Positions 1 to 12,278 of a stretch of DNA of 64,000 nt are shown in pieces (position 1 is the first letter of the stretch; each line of letters opens with the position of its first letter). Made by a program: the position numbers and the translations under genes. The notes beneath the pieces were generated by a model. It had not been told where the DNA came from, searched no databases, and was given only the letters and a program-made list of their open reading frames with translations. Source of the DNA: Harmonia axyridis (lineage: Eukaryota; Arthropoda; Insecta; Coleoptera; Coccinellidae); contig NC_059502.1 in NCBI RefSeq assembly GCF_914767665.1, forward strand, positions 47,342,753-47,406,752, read 5' to 3'.

Positions 1-815
1 TCAACGACGTTAATAAAATTGACAACCTCCCTAGGGGCCTTGGCCATTACCTCTCTGGTATCCAGGACCGGCTTGCCCATGTGAATGGTTCTTAGGCCAG
101 CCAGCTCTGGACACTTGCATATCAAGTGTTCAGAAGTTTCTACTTCCGATCCACAGAGCCTGCAAATCTCGTCTGCTGACTTACCCATACGGTACAAATG
201 ATGTTTGTACCGACAGTGCCCCGTCAGCAGTCCCACCATCACCCGAAGCTCCGCTCGTGACAGCTTCAGGAGTTTTCTGGTGTAAGTAGGTGAAATCTTC
301 ACGAATTTCTTTGCCTGAGCAAGTCTAGGAGTGTTATTCCAGTGGATTGTCCTACTGTTCAACTCTCATAGCTGGACCGCAGCTTTGTATTGGTCTTTTC
401 CTATCCCACAGAAAGGCTCAGGTCCAGCAGGTCTTAACCTAGATGCACTTTTTGCAAGCTCGTCCGCTCTCTCATTTCCTTCAACCCCACAGTGCCCTGG
501 TACCCATAGTAGAGTCACTTTATTTCCTCTGGCCAGTTGCTTTATGGTGTTACGGCACTCCCAAGTCAGCAGAGACCCCTGACAGCACGATTCCAGGGAT
601 CTCAGCGTGGCTTGGCTGTCCTTGGTGATGTAGATATGCGCCCCTTTGAGGTTCATTTTGAGGCACTCCTGGGCGCATACATAAACAGCCATTATCTCGG
701 CTTGTAGAATCGAGGGCTCACTTCCCAGGGCTTTAGAGATCCTCAGTCTAGGTCCATATATCCCAATGCCGGTACCCTCCTCTGTTTTTGATCCATCTGT
801 AAACCTGTAAACCAT
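1..815 (-). pseudogene. RNase H and terminal zinc-knuckle part of LOA-like ORF2
   Basis: C-terminal part of the LOA-like polyprotein. RNase H would remove the RNA strand during target-primed reverse transcription. Visible motifs: FTDGSKTEEG (first catalytic Asp), QAEIMAV (catalytic Glu), ITKDSQATL (second Asp) and WVPGHCGVEGNERADELA (His and last Asp). A TGA at 366-368 interrupts the frame, which then reads on in the same register to the window edge through a CCHC-like knuckle (CRLCG...HLICKC). This frame is shifted relative to the RT frame, with the shift near 800-815. The domain assignment is firm; the copy is non-functional. Confidence 0.85.
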
Positions 816-3599
816 ATGGATGACTTTTTGTCTAGACGATTTATGAAACTTATTGCACTATGACGGTCATTTATAACCGTTTCAAAGGGCGTTTCAAAAT
901 CGTAGGTGGTTGGCATAATATCTGATGGTTTTGCGAGGAGGTTTGAATCTAGTTGATTCAGTATCCTCATATGTCCAACCCAGTTCCCAGGAAGGAGCTT
1001 TCCATTATGGGAAATCCTTCTTGCTTCGAGCATGCTACATTTCCTTACATGTAGGTGTGAGGGAGGCAAGTCTAGTATGACCTCCAGCGCTGCCGTAGGA
1101 GCTGTGCGCATAGCTCCTGTGACACCAATGCACGCCAGCCTTTGCATTTTCTGCAACCTGATGCGTGTGGTGACCTCCTGGGTTTTTGTCCACCATGCTA
1201 GAGATGCATAGGTGACAATAGGGCGTACCACCGCTGTGTATAACCACAGTACCATTTTCGGTTTCACTCCCCATATCTTTCCAAAGAGTCTTTTGCATGC
1301 CCACATAGCCGCCGTGGCTCTGGAAAGAGTCTTATCTATATGTTTCCCCCAGTTCAGTTTACTGTCCAGGATAACACCTAGATATTTACACTCACTAGAG
1401 AAGTGCAGAGTCTGACCATTTAAGACCAGAGCTCTGAGGTCGAGATTCCTTCTTCTAGTGAACGGGATTATTGATGTTTTCGAGGGGTTGACAGTAAGCC
1501 CCTCTTCCCCGCACCAATTTTCAATAGTTTTGAGAGCAAGTTGCATTCGGCTACTTATTGGGCCCACATGCTTGCCTCTAACCGTCACCACTATGTCGTC
1601 GGCGTAAGCCTGGACGTTAAATCCGCCTGTTGTAAGCCTCTCCAAGAGGCCATCCATGACCAAGCTCCACAGCAGGGGTGATAGAACCCCTCCCTGAGGG
1701 CATCCCCTGCACGTCAGCACAGTCACTTCGGTTTCTCCCAGATAGGCTGTAACGGTTCGTCCTTTCAACATAGCTGATATCCACTTAACAGTGGAGGGTT
1801 CTATCCCTTTCCTTTTGGCTGCATTGCATATGGAGGTATGTAGGGTATTGTCAAAGGCCCCTCCGATATCACCGAACATTGCAAGCAGAATCTCCTTTGC
1901 GTTGAGGGTGCCTTCCACCTCTCTAAGAAGATGATGAAGGGCGTCTACAGTAGATCTACCCGCCCTATAAGCAAACTGTTTGCTGTGGAGTTTTACACTG
2001 CCTCGTATGTTGTTGTCAATTATTTTCTCCATGGTCTTCAGGAGAAAGGAGGTGAGGCATATGGGTCGATAGGATTTAGGCTCTGGGGAGCCTTTTCGAC
2101 CCTCTTTGGGTATGAATACTACCCTAGCCTCCCTCCATGATTTCGGGATATAGCCCCTTGTAAAGCTGGCCTTGAAGAGCTCAGTTATCGGGGCTATAAG
2201 TACTTCAACACCTTTCTGAAGCATGGCTGGAAAAATACCATCCATGCCTGCTGATTTGAAGGGCTGAAAGCTCTTTAACGCCCATTCAATTCTTTCTGGT
2301 GTGAATAGTCTACCAGCTTTCTGAGAATCCTACCTGGTGGGGTTGTATACTTCCCCAGCGGGGGCCCCATCTTCACTGGTAATCTGCCTGGAGCCAGGAA
2401 AGTGAGTCTCTAGTAGAGCTCTTAGGCTCTCTTGAGGATCATTCGTAAATTCCCCACATGGCTTCTTTATTTGGCCAATTGGGTTTGAGTGATCTTTAGA
2501 TAGTACCTTTTGAAGTCTAGCTGCTGGGGCCGTTTTATCTATTCCCTCACAGAAGCTTCTCCAGGACTGCCTTTTGGCTTTCCTGACCTCTTTGTTGTAG
2601 TTGGTCAGGGCTAGTCTGTAGGCATTCCAGCTGCCTTCTCGCTTAGCCTTATTGAAGGCTTTTCTAGCAATTTTCTTGAGGTTTTCAAGATGATTGTTCC
2701 ACCAGGGGACGTCTCTGGAGATCGTTTTCTTCCTGAGTGGACAACTGTTTTCAAATGCCCTCTTCAGACATGATGTGAAGTGAGCAGAGGCGTTCTCCAG
2801 ATCCTCATTGGAGCTGATGTTGTATTTCAGGCCCTTCAGATAAAAACTCATGTGGGCTATGTAAAGTTCTCAGTCTGTCTTCCTGGGTATCCTGCACTCA
2901 ACATCAGCTGAAGCAGTTGCTTCAACGTTGAATTCTATTGCCATATGTTCTGACATGGATGGCTCTTCTGAGACCCTCCAGTTCTTGACCATCCCCGCAA
3001 TAAAAGGTGTCGCCAGTGTAAGGTCAATTACTTCCCTTCTGATCGCATTCATGAAGGTTGGACTATTACCCACATTTACTATCTCTATGTTAGTAGAAAA
3101 TAGAAAGTCAAGTTAATTCTCACCTCTATGATTTATATCTGTGCTGCCCCATACTTTGTGGTGTGCGTTCGCATCGCAGCCCATAATCAGTTGTTTCTTC
3201 TCTATGCGGCACCATTCGATGAGGCGTTGTACTTCCTCCGGTGGTGGGCTGATGGCGTCTCCTGGAAAATATCCTGAGGCTATAACAAGCTGCCTCTTGA
3301 TGTTCTCAGTTCGCACCTCAACCAATGCCGCAGCAAGATCCCTTGTCAGGAACTCTGTAAGTGGAAGACAGGTTAGTCCCCTTCTGAGTATTATTAGGGC
3401 TCTTGGACTTACTGCCTTATCGCAGTATATCGTCTGATATACTTTGTTTGGTAGGCCTCTTACTTGGCCTCCATTGATCCAGGGCTCTTGTATCAGCCCT
3501 ATGTCAACATGCCTTCTAGATGTTCTCCAGCATAAGGCACTAGAGGCTGCCTTCGAGTGCTGGAGGTTTATCTGAAGGCATGTCAGACATCTACTCCTT
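743..3599 (-). pseudogene. Endonuclease and reverse transcriptase of LOA-like ORF2
   Basis: One reading frame runs from about 3599 down to 743, broken by TAA at 3113-3115, TGA at 2870-2872 and TAG at 2330-2332. The endonuclease comes first, with LIQEPWINGG near 3470 and MGCDANAHHKVWGS near 3160, typical of an apurinic-type endonuclease that nicks target DNA. The reverse transcriptase follows, with MFGDIGGAFDNT (motif A), CPQGGVLSPLLW (motif B) and AYADDIVV (motif C, both catalytic Asp present). The catalytic residues survive, so the stops are probably recent. A frameshift near 805 separates it from the RNase H. Confidence 0.88.
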
Positions 3600-4892
3600 A
3601 TGAGGTAGGATGTCCGCTAGGCTTTTCGGAAGGGACCGCCGGTTTTTCTCCGTCGGACCCCCCCTTATCACGCCCTTGCGGATCAGCCTTCCCCCCAGAG
3701 CTGGTGGTCAGTTTTATGGCCTCTTCATTTCCTGGAGGCTTCACCACCTTCTTCTTTACCTCCCCTTTGGGCCTTTTCGACGCCGGACCAGAGGTTGGGG
3801 TCTGAGATGCTCCTCTCCTCTCGGCCATTGTCTTTGGTCCCTTAAGGCGGAGATTTGTTTGGCCGAAAAAGTAATTTATCTGCCAATTCTTTGCTCTAAG
3901 TTTCTCGACCGATGTTCTATCAGCCGAGATGACAATCTCGAGCATGGGTCCTGATGGTCCCCTTCGAAGGACTCTCCAGCTGGAGGTTTTGAGCCCTGCG
4001 TTCTGATTCTCTACCGCCTTGAGAATTTTCTCATTGGAGAGATCATGGCTGTCGGGGAGATATCCGACCAGGATCTCCGGGTGAGGCAGTTCGCCTCTTC
4101 GGCTATCCTTAGGTCAGCTCCCTCCCAAGGTTTGAGTTTTGGCTGTATGCTCTTCAGCCACTCCACAGTGGCTTTGTCAGAGCATGTCAGCCCAAGCCAG
4201 CCTGGCCTCATATGCAGTTGGTGGAACGTGGGCGTTATGGCGTTCTCGTTTCCCAATGCAATAATCTCTTCCATTAGCGATTTTTTGATGGCCATTAGTT
4301 GGTCCATTTCCAAAATCACCTCTGGAAATTTTTTGTGCATTATCCCCACCTTCAGACCAGCGGTAGCCTGGCTGTAGGTGGGCCCACCTGGTGCGGGACC
4401 CTTGGGAGTTCCTAAGGGCTGAGCCCCGGAAGCTCCCGAGGATTGAACTTTGGAGGCACCCGAGGCCTGAGCCCCGGCACCTCCTGAGAACCGTGCGACT
4501 TTTGAAGCCTCGCATTTGGCACTCTTTGGCTCCTTGCCTTTAGGCGTGCTGTCCTCCGACCTATTTCTCTTGGTCCCTCGGCCTGTTTTCTGCTTTGGAC
4601 CAATTGGTTTGGAGGCTTCTTTCCTGGCATCGTCAGGAGCCATCCCTTTCTTTAGAAGGAACTTCATCCTCCTTCTGGCGGCCCCGGAGAGTCTATGTCT
4701 CCTAACCGTCAGCTTTTCGAGGCCAGCTACGACCTCTTCATCGCTGCTCTTCAGCAGCATTTCCTCCGCCATGGGGTCAGGACTTGCGCCCTGTTCCTCA
4801 GGCTGAGCGAGGCTTTGCACTTCCTCGATTAGCACATTAGGGCTAGTGCTAGACCCTTCTTTGGTTTTTTCTGTCTGGTCCATATGTCCCAC
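3598..4892 (-). pseudogene. ORF1 protein of the LOA-like element
   Basis: ORF1 of a non-LTR element, expected to bind element RNA and form the ribonucleoprotein. The first part (4011-4892, 293 residues) starts at an ATG and has an acidic N-terminus, a basic stretch (about residues 60-130) and an Ala/Gly/Ser/Pro-rich segment with repeats of the type SGAxxxQxxGxxK. A globular RNA-binding-like region follows (GIMHKKFPEVILEMDQL onward). The frame shifts near 3950-4060 and continues as 3598-3945 with a Lys/Pro-rich tail. It abuts the start of ORF2. No catalytic motif is expected or seen. Confidence 0.7.
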
Positions 4893-5473
4893 GTGCAGCT
4901 AGGGAATTTCAGTCACCAGAGGCAGAGCCCCGCATGCCCCTGGAAGGCCAATTAAACCAGAGGTCGCCTGGTATCTGGAGTTCGCATATTCAGGACTAGA
5001 TCCTCCCACTAGCCACGCAGACTTCGGCATACGCTGTTCCACCTTGTCTTGGGGAAAGTTTTTATTGTGTCTTTCATACACTCGGTTCAGGCGGTTGAGC
5101 CAAATCCCCCGGCATGTGTCCTCTGCTCGCGAGACATGACCACAGACATCAGATTCCACATGTCGGTATATCAGGCATGAAGTGCTGATCCCTTGCATAC
5201 CTGGCATCGTAAGCCCCGTGCAATACCCCAAGCCACGACACTACAGCAGGGTATGGGGAGTCGCACCGCATTGGTCAGTGTCGGTCGATCACTGTCCAAC
5301 TCTCGCCCCGAGGAGGCTGCGGTGAACCATGCCAGCACAGACCTTGGCATGGCTGGAGTCGACTAATCCCCCGAGAGCTAGAAACTAGACATAAAGCAAG
5401 TTCTCTTTTATTAAATATTTATTCTTTTAAATTTATTTTAAGTATAATAATTTCTTATGATGTTTCATTCCAG

Positions 5474-5659
5474 ATTAATATTGTAAGCAAAATGATGCAA
5501 AGTGTAGCGATTGACATTAAAGTGTGCCAAAACTATTTGAAGAATTTAGTTGATTATTTCAAAAATTATAGGGATGATAATGTTCTCGAGGAAAAACTTG
5601 CGGAAGCTGGAAAACTAGCGGCTGCTCTTGAGTTCGGAAAAAAGCTAAAAATTTCCTAA
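5474..5659 (+). pseudogene. ZMYM1/hAT-transposase-like fragment
   Basis: A 61-codon frame ending in TAA, preceded by an acceptor-like TTTCATTCCAG. The translation contains INIVSKMMQSVAID, NYLKNLVDYFKNYRDD and LAEAGKLAAALEF. This matches my recollection of the helical segment in ZMYM1-like, hAT-derived proteins where a 'leave/divide the strands' region sits between transposase blocks. No catalytic block or zinc finger lies nearby. It could be a relic of a domesticated gene, a hAT transposon, or an exon of an unseen gene. The following 5660-6090 frames have no recognisable content. Confidence 0.4.
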
Positions 5660-6894
5660 TCCAATGAGACAAGTACATTCACACTTCTATTTGTACAAAC
5701 ATAAGAAGATAGCATCGAGGCAACCAGACCCATCTTCACTTGTGATTAATTGTCCCAGGAGTTTCGTCATTCCCTTATCTCGGCGCGTAACTCGTACCAT
5801 TGTCGGCGGATTCCGCCATTGCAGAAATGTAGTTTACATATTTCAACTAGTATACAGCAAGAAGAAATGTCAATTAAAGAATCGTGGCGATCCACTTATA
5901 AAGCGACTGAACAAGTGTACAGATCGCTATCGTCCAAATATCAGTTTGATCTGATATTTGTTTACGTAAAAATGTGGTATCGTGAGCACGTTTTGATCGC
6001 GCCATATCGGGCTGGTCGGCTAAGAAAACGTAGAGCCCAAATAATTGGTTATAACGGAGGTTTTTCAATGATATCGTGTGAAACTTGTCGATGAATGCTG
6101 CAGATGAGACGATCGGTTCTCACCGGGTATCAACTGTTCTATTTGCTGGCGATTAGCTGATCTCGTTTTCGGTGATTTCACCGAGAAAGGGATCAATTTA
6201 GATAGAACGATGTGGTAGTGTATTAATTTTGTAACATTAAGAATTCGCTAATAATTTTCGATGACCTGTTATCGAATTGAATAACAGATGGTAGAGAAGA
6301 GAAATAGCATTTGACACAGTTATTCAATTGTGTTGTCATCTAATAATCATTACGCTTAGATGTGAAAATTGTTTCGGGTTCGCCTTATCTATCATGGGAT
6401 AAAAAGTTATGCATCTTTCATTAGGAAATACAATTGCGGGTTATTCCAATGAAAACCCTACTAATCTCGTTCAGAGGAAGAACGTTCATGCATCCCGACA
6501 AAAAAAAACAAAAGTCGCTGGTTTTCGGCGTCGTTCCTATTGTCCTACTAAGAGTGGATTTTGGAGGGTTTGATCGTATTTTATTTTTATAAAATAATTA
6601 TGACGATTGATGACAAAATCAATATCTTCCTAACTTGAGTAGATTTCTTGATGAACTCATTTAAACATTGAGTGATTAATCACTTGGTTAATTGCTATCT
6701 GAATTTGCATTCAACACTAAAGTGAGAGGTAACTTTTCATTTTTAGTTTTTAGGTATGGCACAAATTCTATAATTCCATTTGATTATTGCCCTCAACTAC
6801 TTATGCTTGAATAATTGTGACTGAATATATAGATGTTATGATGTAATGTATACAAATAAAAATAATGATATATTATAATTCAATAGTCGTCAAG
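5660..6894. other. Non-coding stretch, nothing recognised
   Basis: AT-rich sequence with only short shadow frames. The last 50-100 bases before 6895 are probably the 5' untranslated region of the non-LTR element that follows. Confidence 0.5.
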
Positions 6895-7866
6895 ATGTCA
6901 GAGAATACGGATGTTGTGTCAAGTGAATTGAATAAACTGCTTAAAAAGGATTTGATTGATTTTATTTAGTTCGGTACGTTACCGGATTCAGTAATGAACG
7001 TTACACTTATAGAATTTGCGAAAAAATTCAGTGAAAAAATCAATAAGAGTGATTCGGAAAATTGTGTTGGGACCGTTTCGAGTGAAATATGCCAAGTCGA
7101 GATGAAGTACTTAAAGGAAATTCTAGTTCATAAAGACCTAGTAATTACCAATCAGGCCATAGCCATTGATTCATTACGAAATCAGAACAACATATTAATG
7201 ACTAAAAATCATTCTGATAAGGTTATTCCTCAAAAGAACCAGAAACAACAAATGAGTCAACAAAAAAGTGTCAATAAGAATATTAAAAACGCTCATAATC
7301 TGGTGAAAGATACGTCTCCGAATTATCATGATGGGAATTTCATATCTGTTATTCTTCGTACAGAAGGTGATATAAATGATGAAAATGTAAACAAACAGAT
7401 GACGGATAAAGTGAATAATTCTACTTCACCTGCACCGATTGAAACATCTGTCAATGTTGATCCGAATAATGATAGTACGATTCAGAGTAAGAATAGTGAA
7501 GATTGGACAAAATTTACCCATAGGAGACCAAAACAGAAAAAGGACCGCACGCTGATTGTGGGCAATTGCACCGGATCATCTGTGGTTCAGGGAGTTGAAA
7601 GGATGAAATTTCTTCACGTATCAAATCTGAAACCAGACACAAAGGTGGAAGATCTTTTGATGTTTTTGAAACTAAAGTTTTCAGACAGTGTAAATTGCGA
7701 AAAACTGAAGTCTCGTTTTCCGGAGAGCTACTCTTCATTCAAAGTAGTTATACCGGCTAGTGAATATGAAAAGGCTCTTATACCATCGAACTGGCCCAAT
7801 CGTGCTAGTGTGCGTCAGTTTTTTCGGAGCAGATTCGCGGACACCAACTATTGTCCCAAAGAATAG
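6895..7866 (+). pseudogene. ORF1 protein of non-LTR element A
   Basis: Starts at ATG 6895 and has one in-frame TAG at 6967-6969; the long open part starts at 6994. It has a charged N-terminal half with a helical, possibly coiled-coil segment around 7100-7200, a basic linker (RRPKQKKDR near 7530), and a C-terminal fold of the type LHVSNLKPDTKVEDLLMFL ... SFKVVIPASEYEKAL ... NWPNRASVRQF. That C-terminal pattern is shared by ORF1 proteins of many insect CR1-like elements and is thought to bind nucleic acid. It overlaps the region upstream of ORF2 in another frame. Confidence 0.75.
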
Positions 7867-7906
7867 AGCGTTTTTGGAATCTGACTCGGATAACAAAAAT
7901 ATAAGG

Positions 7907-10900
7907 ATGAACGAAAAAATGTTTTGTTTGTTCCATCAAAACATACAATCAATTGGAACATCTTTCTTGAGACTACAGAAAGCTTTGGTGTACCATGAGG
8001 TAGATATTTTATGTCTGACCGAACACTGGAAATCAGAGGAAGAACTTCGATTATACATTCCACCTGGATATAACTTATCATCCGCTTTCTGCAGGGAAAG
8101 GGGACGTCATGGTGGATGCGCTATATTGGTTCAACAAGGTATGTATTGTTTGGAAAGACTTGACCTCAAATCCTTAAGTGTTGATGGATCCTTTGAGTGC
8201 TGTGCAAGTCAAACAATCATTAGCAATGATAAATATTTAATTGTTTGTATATATCGTCCTAATACTGCCCCTGTAAGTAATATTGAAATATTTTTTGAAA
8301 AATTTATATTAATTCTCGATCAATGCCTATTAGAAAATGCACGACTGATTGTTGCTGGCGACTTTAATATTGACTTACTTTCTGATTAGAAAGAATCTAA
8401 AATATTTTTATCAATCTTAGAAACATGCAATTTACATGTATCCTTTATGACAGCTACCAGAATAACTTCTGGTACTGCTACTTGTCTTGACAACATTATT
8501 TCGAATATCAATGGAATTGCTACTATTGTTGAAGAACATTTGTCAGATCATTCAGGTCAGAAATTTAATTTTCATAGTGATAAATGTTACATTAAGTCTC
8601 CACCAAAAAAAATGATTAGAATTTATAACCAACAAAATCACCAGAATTTTAGTGAATTTTTGCAGGAAGTTGATTGGTCGGGGCTTTATAGTATACCTAA
8701 TGAAAAGATTGATGAATTGTGGGACTGTTTTTTAAAAAAGTACATTGAACAGTTTCATAGTGCATTTCCTCTCGTTACTGTTGATGTGTCCAGAAAGGCC
8801 AGAATCAGGCTGACACCAGAAATTGTCCGTTTGAAAGAACAACTGGACATATTATTTGTTTCATCTAGATATAATTCAGAAGTCATTAAAATATATAAGG
8901 ATGTAAAATGTCAATATGATGCTGCTTTGAGCTCTAACAGTAGGTATTTTTATTCGTATATTATTATCAACTCACAAAATAAGTCCAAAGCAGTCTGGAA
9001 CGTAATTAGAGAGGTTACAAATAGAAAACGAACATTTCATAACAATCAAATAATTTGACAACTATTGTGTCTAATCCTTCACAATAATATATCTATATGA
9101 TATATTTAGTTTATTTTTGTCTTGGAATAATATTCCAATTTTAAATGACAAATTTAATAATCATAGTTAACCGTTTACTTAATTGATACATTTTTAGTAA
9201 TTTTGAATTTTCTTTTGGTTGATTATTAAATTTGTCAAATTATTTGATTTATATTAAATATCCTCCATCAAGTAGACTCATTAAACTTTTATAATTTCAT
9301 AACAAGCTTCCTTCGGGATGTACAAATAGCGACTTCAGCATGCAACAAATAGTGGAGAAATTCAATGAATTTTTTGTAAATATCCCGTCCATATCTTCTC
9401 GTGGAACAAATGTTGTCGAAGCATTGAATTGTAATTCAGTTCAACGAGTTGCTAATTCATTTTGTTTATTTGAGCTGCAAGAGTCCGAATTACTGGCTGT
9501 TCTTAAGCAGATGAAAAACAAAAATTCTTCGGGACATGACGGATTGCCCATGAATGTGATTAAGCAGCACATTATGAGTATTCTCAAACCCCTTTGCTTC
9601 CTAATAAATAGTTCTTTTAGAGAGGGAAATTTTCCTGATGCACTTAAGATATCATTAATCAAACCATGTCACAAAAAAGGAAATGTAGATGATCTTTCAA
9701 ATTATAGACCCATCAGTTTGATATCATCGTTTGCAAAAATTTTCGAAAAAGTTTTGTCGAATCGCCTTGTGAACTTCTTTTGTAAATTTAAGGTTTTATC
9801 TACCAAGCAACATGGTTTTATGCAGGGTAGGGGTACAGGAACGGCAATATTTGAATTCTTACAGCATATTGTAGTTACTCTTGAAAAAGGTGAAATACCA
9901 GCAGGTCTTTTCGTGGATTTCTCCAAAGCCTTTGACACTGTTGATCATACTATTCTTTTATCGAAGCTCGAAAGATATGGTGTGAGAGGGGTTGCTTTCA
10001 AACTGATTCAAAACTATCTGAATAATAGGAAACAGATGGTTGTAATAAACAACGGTAATAGAGATTTCGTTTCATCTGACAGGGAGGTGATCATGGGTGT
10101 ACCGCAGGGAACAATAATGGGTCCACTTCTGTTTACGGTCTATATCAATGATCTTCCTAATGTATTTCAATCGTACAAGACAATTGAGCACCCTATGCGT
10201 GAAATAACAGTAAGAGAAACCATGGATACAATCCTGTATGCCGATGACACGAATGTTTTGATATCTGGCCCGAGTATTCTCACAGTTGAGAATAACCTTT
10301 TGGATGCCATGTCAGAGATCGAGAACTGGTGTACAAATAATTGTCTGTTTCTAAATGCGAGTAAAACTAATGTAATGATTTTCTCGAATGTTCGATCTAA
10401 CCCGACTTACCCAGATAACATCTTGTTTAATAGTGATGAAATTCATGTTAGCTCACAGACTAAATTATTAGGAGTTACAATAGACAAACATCTAAATTGG
10501 GAAATGCACTGTAACTCCCTCATAAGTAGGCTTAACTCAGTAATATACATGTTAAAGGTGGTAAGGAATAAAGTTGATCTAGATTGTATGAAAGCTATAT
10601 ACTTTGCGAACTTCCAATCTTTACTCTCGTATGGAATAGTTTTTTGGGGAGGTAGTACTCAGGCTAAGCGAGTGTTCATAGCACAGAAACTAGCTATAAG
10701 AACAATGAATCAGATGGCATATAGATCATCATGTGGGAATATTTTCAAAAAATGTAATATTATGACCACAATAGGTTTATATGTATACAGAATTTTGTTA
10801 TTTTTTCGTAAAAATAGATTTTATTTTCTTAACTGTTTGAATACAAATGCTACCAGGAGGATGTATGAGTACTTTTATCCTCCTCATAAATTGTCAGCTA

Positions 10901-11058
10901 CTGAATATAGTACATTTGATTGTAGCATTAAGATTTATAATTATCTTCCTAAAAGAATAAGAGATATTTCTGATTTTACTTTGTTTAAGAAAACTGTTTC
11001 TTCAATTTTAATTGACTGTGAACCATATTCGATATTAGAATTTGAAGTGTATTGTTAA
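7907..11058 (+). pseudogene. ORF2 polyprotein of element A: endonuclease and reverse transcriptase
   Basis: The start is chosen at ATG 7907, just after the ORF1 stop and just before the endonuclease motif FCLFHQNIQSIG. Endonuclease motifs: LCLTEHW (catalytic Glu), VCIYRPN and IVAGDFNIDLLSD (catalytic Asp/Asn). A TAG at 8387-8389 follows immediately in the same frame. The polymerase part runs from about 9340 to 11058 with YRPISLISSFAKIFEK, GLFVDFSKAFDTVDH (motif A), MGVPQGTIMGPLLF (motif B) and LYADDTNVL (motif C, catalytic Asp pair intact), then a thumb region. The frame is interrupted at 9046-9293 by an insertion but keeps the same register on either side when the insertion and one repeat are discounted. 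Confidence 0.88.
9046..9293. mobile_element. 248-bp palindromic insertion in element A
   Basis: Flanked by perfect 12-bp direct repeats ATTTCATAACAA (9034-9045 and 9294-9305). It carries inverted repeats: a 17-bp perfect pair (9044-9060 with 9233-9249) and an 18-bp perfect pair TGACAAATTTAATAATCA (9146-9163 with its complement at 9220-9237). The interior is AT-rich and non-coding. The ORF2 frame matches up across it, so it is a clean insertion. Twelve bases is long for a TA-type MITE, so the class is uncertain. Confidence 0.7.
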
Positions 11059-11187
11059 AATAAAATTTAGAATATGTTTTTTTATGGATAGAATATCTTC
11101 TTTTCTGTTGTTCTATTATTTAGTTGATTTTTTTCCCTAATTATGACCTGTTTTCATTTTGTTATTTATAGCAATTTTGAGAATAAA

Positions 11188-11188
<1 letters not shown>

Positions 11189-11240
<52 letters not shown>
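11189..11240 (+). repeat. (ATCT)13 tail of element A
   Basis: Thirteen ATCT units directly after AATAAAT. A simple repeat at the 3' terminus is the usual end of CR1/Jockey-like elements that lack poly(A). Confidence 0.95.
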
Positions 11241-11241
<1 letters not shown>

Positions 11242-12278
11242 ATGATATAATCCACACATTTCATAAGAATGTCATGCACCCATTAGTACGTAGTAAAATT
11301 GAAATAAAAAAACATCTGAAAACCTCTTTTTAGTCTTCATTATATCACAATTGTCCATTTCAACTTGGATCCTTCTCTGAGCGTGTGAACAGTCCGTTTC
11401 ATTGTATTTTCGATGAAAGCGATAGTTTTTTGCGAAAGTGTAACTCAATCCTTTTCAGCTGAACCCGATATAATGAAAATTAATGACGAAACTCCTATTC
11501 GGGTACAGAGACATTGATGACTTCAAGACAGGTAATTAAAAAGGATGCAACACAATATCTAGATGGAGCTAATGCCTAAAGAATTCAAACAGAAAAAACT
11601 GAATGAATTACAAACACGTCTAGGGCTTCTCGGAAAGCGCGGATGTTATTTTGGATCTACAACTGTCTCAATCCTCTAGGCGAGTGTGAAATAGTTTCTT
11701 TCATTTTGTTGAAGCGATAGATTAACTGCAGAAAATCCTCTAGTGTTACACATACAAATTACGTAATTGTCTGTCTATGGTATCGATAAGTAATGCGAGG
11801 GCATTTTATGGTCACATGGTTTTAGTTTTGTAACTTCCTTCAAACTTTTTGTAACAAGTTCTTTTCCATATAACCGTTCATCAAATGATGATTTGTTTTG
11901 AATACAAAACTAGGGAGGCAGCGTGAGATTTTCAATGCAGTAACAGATTCATCTTCCATTTCATTCAACTTTACATTGTACAGGGTGGGCAAATTTCGAT
12001 GTTTCAGCACTACAACTTTTAAACTAGAGGAGATACCCGGTTATTCAAAATTCTCAATAGTTCCATCGTATATTTTGAAAATGGGATTAGATTCACGACA
12101 AGAACTCGACATGAAAGAAATAAACAAGAACATGTTCGGCGATAAGGAACTCGTATCAACACTTGCCGAGGCTGTCAGTGATAATGATAATAATACTCTA
12201 TTCCGTAATATGTCTGTACAATGTACTATACATAAAAGAAATAGTGTCAAATAGCCGAAATCTATAAAAATACCAAAA
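11241..12278. other. Non-coding stretch with one MITE-like terminus
   Basis: No supported gene. TACAGGGTGGGCAAA near 11981 looks like one terminus of a CAGGGTG-type TA-inserting MITE, but I could not find a matching opposite end, so the short frame across it (11898-12254) is not accepted as a gene. Confidence 0.4.

Larger units (their letters stand above)
1..5398 (-). mobile_element. LOA/I-like non-LTR retrotransposon, degenerate, runs off left edge
   Basis: A non-LTR retrotransposon read on the minus strand. In element order it has a GC-richer 5' untranslated region (about 4900-5398), ORF1 (3598-4892), and ORF2 with endonuclease, reverse transcriptase, RNase H and a terminal zinc knuckle (1-3599). 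RNase H after the RT, a GC-rich coding style and the RT wording fit the LOA/I group. The 5' boundary is set where GC-rich sequence gives way to AT-rich sequence near 5398; no target duplication was found because the 3' end lies outside the window. In-frame stops and two frameshifts show a dead copy. Confidence 0.85.
6840..11240 (+). mobile_element. CR1/Jockey-like non-LTR retrotransposon A, near full length
   Basis: Complete order for this class: ORF1 (6895-7866), ORF2 with endonuclease and reverse transcriptase (7907-11058), a short 3' untranslated region with AATAAA, and a terminal (ATCT)n run ending at 11240. The 5' limit is approximate. A 248-bp palindromic insertion (9046-9293) flanked by 12-bp direct repeats splits ORF2. 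Apart from that insertion only two stops (6967-6969 and 8387-8389) break the frames, so the copy is relatively young. The same tail occurs on element B at 36406-36420. Confidence 0.85.

Noticed and set aside
366..582. Plus-strand frames over the RNase H region
   Set aside because: Antisense shadows of the minus-strand LOA-like RNase H.
5664..6094. Overlapping plus-strand frames of 96-114 residues
   Set aside because: No recognised motif and no continuity with the ZMYM1-like fragment; likely chance.
11898..12254. 118-residue plus-strand frame
   Set aside because: It runs through a MITE-like terminus (TACAGGGTGGGC) and shows no family features or plausible codon use.
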